5,127 nt of DNA from the NCBI GenBank assembly GCA_947383275.1, contig CANDCW010000126.1, positions 1 through 5,127 of the forward strand. The letters are read 5' to 3'. Under the pieces are notes generated by a model that searched no databases, was not told the DNA's origin, and saw nothing but the letters and a program-made list of their open reading frames with translations. Shown piece after piece: positions 1 to 4,084 of this stretch. The position numbers and the translations under genes are program-made. The first letter of the stretch is position 1, and each line of letters opens with the position of its first letter. The stretch comes from an uncultured Bacillota bacterium (GTDB lineage Bacteria; Bacillota; Clostridia; Oscillospirales; Oscillospiraceae).

Positions 1-313
1 CGATAAACGCCCCCACAATGGCCATCCACCAGGGCATGGAGGCGGGCATATTGAAAGCCAGCAACATACCGGTAACCACTGCGGACAGATCAGAAATAGG
101 GATTTCACGGCCCATAATCTTGCAGTAGGCCCACTCGAAGAATACGCAGGAGGCAACGGTGACGGCGGTGAGGACCAGGGCGTTGACGCCGAAAATAATC
201 ACGGAGGCAACCAGTGCCGGACACAGTGCCAGGCACACCCGGCCCATGATCTTCTGGGTGCTGTCCGCGCTGGTAATATGGGGCGCAGCCGTTACGATCA
301 GCTTATTGTCCAT
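1..313 (-). CDS. rnfD: RnfD, membrane subunit of Rnf ion-translocating ferredoxin:NAD+ oxidoreductase (5' part; 3' end outside window)
   Basis: The first 104 residues are present and the gene runs off the left edge. RnfD is an integral membrane, flavin-carrying subunit of the Rnf complex, which couples electron flow between reduced ferredoxin and NAD+ to Na+ or H+ transport. The start MDNKLIVTAAPHI, the DST..IM stretch at residues 17-23 and TGMLLAFNMP at residues 81-90 match RnfD/NqrB-type proteins. Hydrophobic segments lie at about 25-43 and 44-62, and another begins near 92. The Thr that carries covalent FMN in this family would lie beyond the window. The ATG overlaps the last base of the rnfC stop (TAATG), so it is the second gene of the operon and probably translationally coupled. 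The start is fixed by GGAGGT eight bases upstream. Identity is secure; completeness cannot be judged. Confidence 0.93.
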   Translation of the reverse strand, partial: MDNKLIVTAAPHITSADSTQKIMGRVCLALCPALVASVIIFGVNALVLTAVTVASCVFFEWAYCKIMGREIPISDLSAVVTGMLLAFNMPASMPWWMAIVGAFI

Positions 314-1620
314 TACTTCTTACCTCCATTCTTCATCATAATTTTGGCCAAAGCGATGGAGGGCGCCAGGGGCCGCTTGGCCGGGCAGACGAAGGAACAG
401 GTGCCGCAGCTCATGCACAGGTCGGCGTTGAGCTCGATGAGCAGCTCCACGTTGCCGTCGTTGTAGGCCTGGACGATCTCCTTGGCGGAAAGCCCCAGGG
501 GGCAGGCGTTGGTGCACCGTCCGCAGTGGATGCAGTTGGTGGCCTTGGGCAGCTGGGACATCTTCTTGGAGAAGGCCAGGACGGCGTTGTTGTTCTTCAG
601 AATGGGCTGTGCCAGGTCAGCAATACAGTTGCCCATCATGGGGCCGCCGTAGAGTACCTTGCCCGGCTCCTCGGTAAAGCCGCCGCAGAAATCCATCAAC
701 TCCTGAACAGGGGTGCCGATGACCACCTCCACATTCTTGGGCTCTTTGACCACATCGCCGTCTACAGTGAGGCGCTTGGTCGTAAGGGGCATACCGGTTT
801 TCAGATACTTGCCCACAAAGGCCACGGAGGTAACGTTCATCACAATCACGCCCACATCGGAGGGCAGGCCGGGGAAGGGCACTTCCCGGCCGGTGCAGTT
901 CTCAATGAGGACCTTTTCAGCGCCCTGGGGGTAGCTGCAGGGCAGCTCCTTCACCTCAATGCCGGCAGTGGCTGCGGACTTCATCTTGGCAATGGCCTCA
1001 GGCTTGTTTCCTTCAATGCCGATAATGCACTTTGGGATCTCCAGGTACTTCATCACCGCCTGAATGCCGTCCACAATGTACTGGGTGTCCTCCAGGAAAC
1101 AGCGGTTATCCGAGGTTATGTAGGGCTCGCACTCGGCGCCGTTGATGAGGAGGGTATCGATCTCGTCCAGGTTCTTGGGCGCCAGCTTCACCGCCGTGGG
1201 GAAACCCGCGCCGCCCAGGCCCACCAGGCCACTGGCTCGGACCGCGTCCTGGAAGGACTTAAGATCGGTGACAGTGGGGGGAGCTACCGCCGGGTCCACC
1301 GTCTGCTTGCCGTCGGGGATGATGACCACGGCGGTCTGGGGCGCGCCGTTGGGGGCGGTAATGGTGATGATGCTGTCCACCGTCCCGGACACACCCGAGT
1401 GGATGTCGGAGGAGACAAAGCCGCCCGCCTTGCCTACCACGGTGCCCACAAAGACCTGGTCGCCCTTGGCCACCTGGGGTGCTGCGGGGGCGCCGATGTG
1501 CTGTCCCATCGAAAGGACGATCTTGGAGGGCAGAGGCATTTTCACGGTTTCCTGTCCGGAAGTCCGCTTTTCATGCGGGACCTGCGCACCATGCGCAGAT
1601 CGTTTGAGAAATTTGCTCAT
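313..1620 (-). CDS. rnfC: RnfC, NADH/FMN- and Fe-S-binding subunit of the Rnf complex
   Basis: A complete 435-residue protein. RnfC is the peripheral subunit of the Rnf complex through which electrons pass between NADH and the membrane part. Visible landmarks are QHIGAP at 40-45, with an adjacent biotinyl/lipoyl-like domain (GDQVFVG, 53-59); GLGGAGFPT at 134-142 and NGAECEPY at 160-167 of the NADH/FMN-binding Complex I 51-kDa-like fold; and YPQGAEK at 230-236. Two 4Fe-4S ferredoxin motifs follow: C363-x2-C366-x2-C369-x3-C373-P and C402-x2-C405-x2-C408-x3-C412-P. Length fits short clostridial RnfC proteins that lack the long Ala-rich tail of proteobacterial ones. The frame stays open upstream to 1746, but MSKFLKR at 1620 is chosen because GGAGGT lies 11 nt before it and the extension has no family resemblance. 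The N-terminal HGAQVPHEKRT replaces the commoner GGIHP-type motif. It is the first gene after its own promoter and leader, followed directly by rnfD. Confidence 0.96.
   Translation of the reverse strand: MSKFLKRSAHGAQVPHEKRTSGQETVKMPLPSKIVLSMGQHIGAPAAPQVAKGDQVFVGTVVGKAGGFVSSDIHSGVSGTVDSIITITAPNGAPQTAVVIIPDGKQTVDPAVAPPTVTDLKSFQDAVRASGLVGLGGAGFPTAVKLAPKNLDEIDTLLINGAECEPYITSDNRCFLEDTQYIVDGIQAVMKYLEIPKCIIGIEGNKPEAIAKMKSAATAGIEVKELPCSYPQGAEKVLIENCTGREVPFPGLPSDVGVIVMNVTSVAFVGKYLKTGMPLTTKRLTVDGDVVKEPKNVEVVIGTPVQELMDFCGGFTEEPGKVLYGGPMMGNCIADLAQPILKNNNAVLAFSKKMSQLPKATNCIHCGRCTNACPLGLSAKEIVQAYNDGNVELLIELNADLCMSCGTCSFVCPAKRPLAPSIALAKIMMKNGGKK
322..327 (-). promoter_or_regulatory. Ribosome binding site of rnfD inside the rnfC 3' end
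   Basis: GGAGGT lies 8 nt before the rnfD ATG and is read as Gly-Gly codons at the C terminus of RnfC (N-G-G-K-K). It supports the 1-nt overlapping start and coupled translation. Confidence 0.8.
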
Positions 1621-1799
1621 GTAAGTTTTCGACCTCCCTATAACTTGCTGGGGCAATGCCTGGGGTAGTGCGGCCCGGTGGTCTGCTTCGCCCTCTCCCA
1701 ATTCGGACCGCGGCTGCCGCGCCCGGCAACGCCGGACACACGACAAAACCCGCCGGTTTCTTCTTCTGTTTTTTGTGAAACCGTCGGTCTTGCTGCGTA
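1621..1799 (-). promoter_or_regulatory. Long structured 5' leader of the rnfCD operon (candidate cis-regulatory RNA, class unknown)
   Basis: About 180 nt separate the predicted transcription start (near 1799) from the rnfC ATG, with no ATG in between. In RNA order I see four elements. (1) An 11-position stem with one A-G mismatch (arms 1777-1787 and 1750-1760, loop 16 nt, A-rich), followed by GTTTTG. (2) A 5-bp stem with a GTT loop at 1723-1735. (3) A self-complementary stretch CGCGGCAGCCGCG at 1709-1721. (4) An 8-bp stem with one G-U pair between 1704-1711 and 1670-1677, enclosing a purine-rich 26-nt loop. Elements 3 and 4 share bases 1709-1711, so they exclude each other. I do not recognise a known riboswitch consensus (not FMN, T-box or cobalamin as I know them). 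The pairings are read by eye, without energy calculation. Confidence 0.5.
1632..1637 (-). promoter_or_regulatory. Ribosome binding site of rnfC
   Basis: GGAGGT (within AGGGAGGTCG) sits 11 nt before the ATG at 1620. The spacing is a little long, but no alternative start codon lies closer. It decides the start against the longer open frame reaching 1746. Confidence 0.75.
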
Positions 1800-1805
1800 A
1801 CCTTA

Positions 1806-1834
1806 ATCATACACCAGTCCTGACCGGATTGCAA
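1806..1834 (-). promoter_or_regulatory. Housekeeping (sigma-A type) promoter of the rnf operon
   Basis: The -35 box TTGCAA (1829-1834), a spacer of exactly 17 nt and the -10 box TATGAT (1806-1811) each differ from consensus at one or two positions. A run of seven A residues just upstream (1836-1842) resembles an UP element. Transcription should start near 1799. The position after a terminator and before rnfC shows that rnf is an independent transcription unit. Confidence 0.8.
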
Positions 1835-1890
1835 GTTTTTTTCCCGGAGCTTGTCCTGTTTTTCTGCAAAATTTTTATCCGAAGCGGGGT

Positions 1891-1927
1891 ATAAAACAGG
1901 CGCGGAGAGGAATTCCCCCTCCGCGCC
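1891..1927 (-). terminator. Intrinsic terminator after the small Cys-rich gene
   Basis: A perfect 9-bp GC-rich stem (GGCGCGGAG / CTCCGCGCC, arms 1919-1927 and 1899-1907) can extend through G-U and G-C pairs towards a small AAT-type loop. It is followed in RNA by TGTTTTAT. It starts 12 nt after the stop codon at 1939 and separates the gene from the rnf promoter. Confidence 0.85.
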
Positions 1928-1938
1928 CGGGCCGGCTC

Positions 1939-2082
1939 TCAGCAGCCGCAGCCGTTATTGCAGCCGCAGTTGTTGTTGCAGCAGCTATTGCTGCCCCAGC
2001 CGCCGCAGCTGAACAGGATGATGATAAGCAGAATGATCCACAGGCAGCTGCTGCCGCCCCAACCGTTATTGCAGCACCCCAT
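1939..2082 (-). CDS. Small Cys/Asn/Gly-rich protein with one hydrophobic segment (47 aa, hypothetical)
   Basis: A 47-residue product starts MGCCNNGWGG and ends NNGCGC. It has 10 cysteines (3, 4, 13, 26, 34, 35, 39, 41, 45, 47), many Gly and Asn, and a purely hydrophobic run L14-F24 flanked by Cys13 and Cys26. An ideal AGGAGG with 8-nt spacing precedes the ATG and an intrinsic terminator follows the stop, so I am confident that it is expressed. The layout (Gly-rich polar head, short hydrophobic core, polar Gly/Cys tail) recalls the tiny YjcZ-type sporulation proteins and the Cys/Gly-rich mini-proteins seen in clostridia, but I cannot assign a family. The hydrophobic run is short for a full membrane span. 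The cysteines could bind metal or form disulfide cross-links, for example in a spore coat. That role is inference, helped only by a sigma-K-like promoter candidate upstream. Confidence 0.85.
   Translation of the reverse strand: MGCCNNGWGGSSCLWIILLIIILFSCGGWGSNSCCNNNCGCNNGCGC
1952..2075. repeat. In-frame 13-bp direct repeat at both ends of the small Cys-rich gene
   Basis: The 13-mer CCGTTATTGCAGC (plus strand) occurs at 1952-1964 and at 2063-2075. In the gene's frame the two copies encode C-C-N-N-G near the N terminus and G-C-N-N-G near the C terminus. Identical codons for the shared C-N-N-G suggest internal duplication of a short Cys-Asn-Gly unit, although two copies could also arise from compositional bias. 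Confidence 0.6.
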
Positions 2083-2090
2083 TATGAGTA

Positions 2091-2096
2091 CCTCCT
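2091..2096 (-). promoter_or_regulatory. Ribosome binding site of the small Cys-rich gene
   Basis: A full-consensus AGGAGG lies 8 nt before the ATG at 2082. It is the main evidence that this very short frame is a real gene and it fixes the start. Confidence 0.85.
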
Positions 2097-2106
2097 GTTT
2101 ATGAAA

Positions 2107-2138
2107 GTATCGAGAGGGCTGTTTGCCGCTCTCGATAC
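2107..2138 (-). terminator. Perfect 10-bp inverted repeat between the SLH gene and the small Cys-rich gene
   Basis: GTATCGAGAG and CTCTCGATAC (arms 2129-2138 and 2107-2116) enclose 12 nt that can add a GGC/GCC extension with one bulged C. In RNA the stem is followed by only TTTCAT, so as a terminator for rex-SLH transcripts it is weak. It may instead, or also, form the 5' stem-loop of the small gene's mRNA, since the promoter candidate sits immediately upstream. The structure is certain; the role is not. Confidence 0.5.
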
Positions 2139-2167
2139 CATCATATGGCCAAAGGCCGCAATGGGTG
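2139..2167 (-). promoter_or_regulatory. Sigma-K-like promoter candidate for the small Cys-rich gene
   Basis: CACC (2164-2167), exactly 16 nt, then CATATGATG (2139-2147). The Bacillus sigma-K pattern, as I know it, is mACm-16-CATAnnnTA, so only the last base deviates. It lies between the SLH stop and the small gene, oriented correctly. Such short patterns occur by chance. A competing housekeeping -10 TATAAT overlaps the SLH stop codon at 2173-2178, but I see no good -35 for it. Confidence 0.35.
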
Positions 2168-2173
2168 CGATGA

Positions 2174-3253
2174 TTATAAAATATTTTCGCAAAAAGCCCG
2201 AAGCATTGTGGCCATCTCCGCCCTGGTCGCGTTGCGCTGGGGATCCAAAGTAAGGGTATTGCCGTTTGTCACGCCGCTGACAATCCCCTGTCCCACCGCC
2301 CAGGCCATAGCAGGCTGTGCCCAGCCGCTCAGCTTGTTTATATCGGCGTAGCGGGACAGATTGGCCCCCGTGCCGGTGTTCAGCCCCATGTATCTAACGG
2401 CGTAGTTATACATCATGGCCACTGCCTGCTCCCGGGTGACCTGGCCGTCGGGATTGAACCTGCCGTTCCCAGTACCCGAGGTAATCCCCTGGGACGCGCC
2501 CCATAAAACCGGCTGAGTGTACCAGCTGTTTCCGGGCACATCGCTGAACGCGGCCTGGCCGGACGCGTCAGGCGATCCGGCCAGCCGGTGCAGCACCGAC
2601 ATGAGCATGGCCCGGTTCATCGGCGCGCCGGGAGAAAAGTGGTTGGCGTCCATTCCGGAAAACAGCCCTTTTTCGTAGGCGTAGCCCACAGGGGCGTAGA
2701 ACCAGTCATTCTGGCCCACATCGTAAAAGGGAGTGTGCTCCGCTTTCCCAGCTGTCAGGCTGTAGCCGCCTTGAATACCGATGGCCGCTTGTCCTGAGCG
2801 GACGGTCACCGCAGCGTCGGTGTTCTCCCCTACCAGATAGCGGTGGTTCAGGAGCAGCGCCGTCCCGGAGCCCGCCTCCGCCCCGGCGGTAACGTCAATC
2901 ACCACCCCGGTGTGTACCAGGCTGGCGGAGCCGTCCAGCAGCAGGAATTCGCTTCCGGTGGACAGCGTGATAATCTGGCCGTCAGGCCACTCACGGCGCC
3001 GGAGGGTATCGCTGGATTGATCGGAGTTCCCGCCAGTCTGGCGGACAGCGTCCAGCTGGGCTTTGGCGCTGTCGTAGGTCTCCTGAAGGGCGTAGTTGGC
3101 CGCCGTCTCCCCCGCCTGGACGGCTTTTGGGAAAAATGTGTCCCGCAGATATCTCAGTGAGATGACGCTGTCCCCGGACAGGGCGGCATAAGTTCCCGCC
3201 GTGAGCAGAGCAAAGATCAAAACCAGCCCCAAAGGGCGCAGGCATTTTTTCAT
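2174..3253 (-). CDS. Exported S-layer-homology (triple SLH) domain protein
   Basis: A 359-residue protein predicted to be secreted and held on the cell wall by SLH repeats, which in known cases bind secondary cell-wall polysaccharide. The N terminus MKKCLRPLGLVLIFALLTAG is a typical signal peptide with a likely cut after TYA (residue 23). Residues about 28-165 form a region I cannot name: a helical part (SLRYLRDTF to KAQLDAV) and a beta-rich part after about 88. Three SLH repeats start with FYDV (176), FSDV (236) and YADI (302) and carry the key motifs NRAM (213-216), TREQ (273-276) and TRAE (343-346); the first lacks the usual Thr and Glu. There is no further catalytic domain, so it may be a structural or accessory envelope protein. 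Its ATG overlaps the rex stop (ATGA), and GGAGGAGGAGGA encoded by the last rex codons (3257-3268) provides the ribosome binding site, which implies coupled translation. The next gene is 91 nt downstream. Confidence 0.92.
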   Translation of the reverse strand: MKKCLRPLGLVLIFALLTAGTYAALSGDSVISLRYLRDTFFPKAVQAGETAANYALQETYDSAKAQLDAVRQTGGNSDQSSDTLRRREWPDGQIITLSTGSEFLLLDGSASLVHTGVVIDVTAGAEAGSGTALLLNHRYLVGENTDAAVTVRSGQAAIGIQGGYSLTAGKAEHTPFYDVGQNDWFYAPVGYAYEKGLFSGMDANHFSPGAPMNRAMLMSVLHRLAGSPDASGQAAFSDVPGNSWYTQPVLWGASQGITSGTGNGRFNPDGQVTREQAVAMMYNYAVRYMGLNTGTGANLSRYADINKLSGWAQPAMAWAVGQGIVSGVTNGNTLTLDPQRNATRAEMATMLRAFCENIL

Positions 3254-3897
3254 GGGTCCTCCTCCTCCCGCTGGGAGATCAAATAGCTCAGGGTGAGCAG
3301 ACTGTCTGAAAAGTGAACCGACTCCACCACCACGTCCGGCCTGGCGCAGGCAAGTTCATAGTTGGTAAAATTCCAAATACCTTTCACCCCGGCATCCATC
3401 AGCCGCTCCCCCACTTGCTGGGCAACCGTGATAGGGACCGTCAGCAGGGCCACGTCCACCTTGTGGGCAGCCAGGTACGCCTCCAGCTCGTCCGCATGCC
3501 GGACCGTTAGTCCGGCAATCTCTGTGCCCACCACCGCCGGGTCCACATCGAAAGCGGCCAGCAGGGCAAACCCGTTGCCGGAAAAGCGGAAATTACGGAT
3601 GATAGCGCGTCCCAGGTTACCCGTGCCCAGCACAATGAGCGTGTGGCCCCGGCTGATGCCCAAAATCTCGCCGATTTCCTCTTTCAGCAGCTCCACCTTG
3701 TAGCCATAGCCCTGCTGGCCGAACTCGCCGAAGCAGAACAGGTCCTGACGGATCTGGGAGGCTGTCAGCCCCATGGACTTGCCCAGAGCACTGGAGGAGA
3801 TGCGCACCACCCCGGCCTCCTGGAGCTCGGACAAATGCCGGTAATACCGGGGCAGGCGGCGGATTACCGCGGTAGATACCTTTGTATTTCGTTTCAT
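3250..3897 (-). CDS. rex: Redox-sensing transcriptional repressor Rex
   Basis: A complete 215-residue Rex protein. Rex dimers bind operators when NAD+ is high and release DNA when NADH binds, so fermentation and respiration genes are opened under reducing conditions. The N-terminal winged helix covers residues about 5-80 (VIRRLPRYYRHL at 11-22; SQIRQDLFCFGEFGQQGYGY at 47-66, the recognition helix and wing). The Rossmann domain has GTGNLG at 91-96, followed by AAFDVDP at 114-120 with the acidic residues expected near the NAD(H) ribose. The C-terminal VHFSDSLLTLSYL (194-206) is the swapped dimer helix region. Length is normal. The start at 3897 fits the family N terminus, though its ribosome site is weak (AAGGA with 13-nt spacing). 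It is driven by its own strong promoter after mutS2 and overlaps the SLH gene by 4 nt. In Clostridia, Rex often controls energy genes such as rnf, but no clear operator is visible here. Confidence 0.97.
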   Translation of the reverse strand: MKRNTKVSTAVIRRLPRYYRHLSELQEAGVVRISSSALGKSMGLTASQIRQDLFCFGEFGQQGYGYKVELLKEEIGEILGISRGHTLIVLGTGNLGRAIIRNFRFSGNGFALLAAFDVDPAVVGTEIAGLTVRHADELEAYLAAHKVDVALLTVPITVAQQVGERLMDAGVKGIWNFTNYELACARPDVVVESVHFSDSLLTLSYLISQREEEDP

Positions 3898-4001
3898 CAG
3901 GCAATCTTGTTCCTTTACGACAGTAGAAAATACCTTCCGAAAAGATATTCTTCCCGGTCAGGCGGAGTTCGGTCCTATCCACAATTATGGCGGCCGCTCC
4001 T
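3898..4001 (-). promoter_or_regulatory. rex 5' leader with a hairpin
   Basis: About 100 nt lie between the predicted start of transcription and the rex ATG. A hairpin is possible between 3944-3953 and 3926-3934 (GAAGAATATC with GGTATTTTC, one bulge and one G-U), capped by a TTTTCGGAA stretch that can extend the stem. It lies just upstream of the weak AAGGA at 3911-3915, so it could affect translation initiation. I recognise no known motif. Confidence 0.35.
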
Positions 4002-4007
4002 GTGTAC

Positions 4008-4036
4008 ATTATACCATCCGGCCGCCCTGCGGTCAA
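4008..4036 (-). promoter_or_regulatory. Strong housekeeping (sigma-A type) promoter of rex
   Basis: -35 TTGACC (4031-4036), 17-nt spacer, -10 TATAAT (4008-4013) with an extended -10 TGG directly before it. This is close to consensus. The start of transcription should be near 4001. The -35 box lies within one arm of an inverted repeat (4029-4062), a natural position for control. Confidence 0.88.
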
Positions 4037-4062
4037 TGAAAAGCCGCTGGCAAATTGACCGC
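4029..4062. repeat. 9-bp inverted repeat overlapping the rex -35 box
   Basis: GCGGTCAAT (4029-4037) and ATTGACCGC (4054-4062) are perfect inverted copies, and the 16-nt centre contains GCC-GCT-GGC, which can add 3 bp. It lies 22 nt past the mutS2 stop. On the minus strand no T-run follows, so it is a poor intrinsic terminator. It could be an operator for rex, or a stem that limits read-through from mutS2. It does not resemble the TTGTGA/TTGTTA-type Rex operator. Confidence 0.6.
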
Positions 4063-4084
4063 CTCCTTTTCATAGAGCTCCCCT

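Noticed and set aside
526..1668. Long open frame on the plus strand (380 codons)
   Set aside because: It is antisense to rnfC, whose Fe-S and NADH motifs are unmistakable. Its product is low-complexity (His/Gly/Leu-rich) with no domain, a typical GC-rich shadow frame.
1621..1746. Extension of rnfC to an upstream ATG at 1746
   Set aside because: The added 42 residues are Arg/Ala-rich and unlike any RnfC N terminus, and GGAGGT is placed for the ATG at 1620.
1773..1790. Rex operator in the rnf leader (TTGTGAAA half-site)
   Set aside because: The second half (GTCGGTCT) does not match TTTCACAA, and the bases are better explained as part of the leader hairpin.
1571..1834. 87-codon minus-strand frame overlapping the rnf promoter and leader
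   Set aside because: Its ATG overlaps the -35 box, upstream of the predicted transcription start, it has no ribosome site, and it runs out of frame into rnfC.
4054..4072. Plus-strand terminator (stem followed by CTCCTTTT)
   Set aside because: No gene on the plus strand approaches this point, and the T-run is only four bases and offset from the stem.
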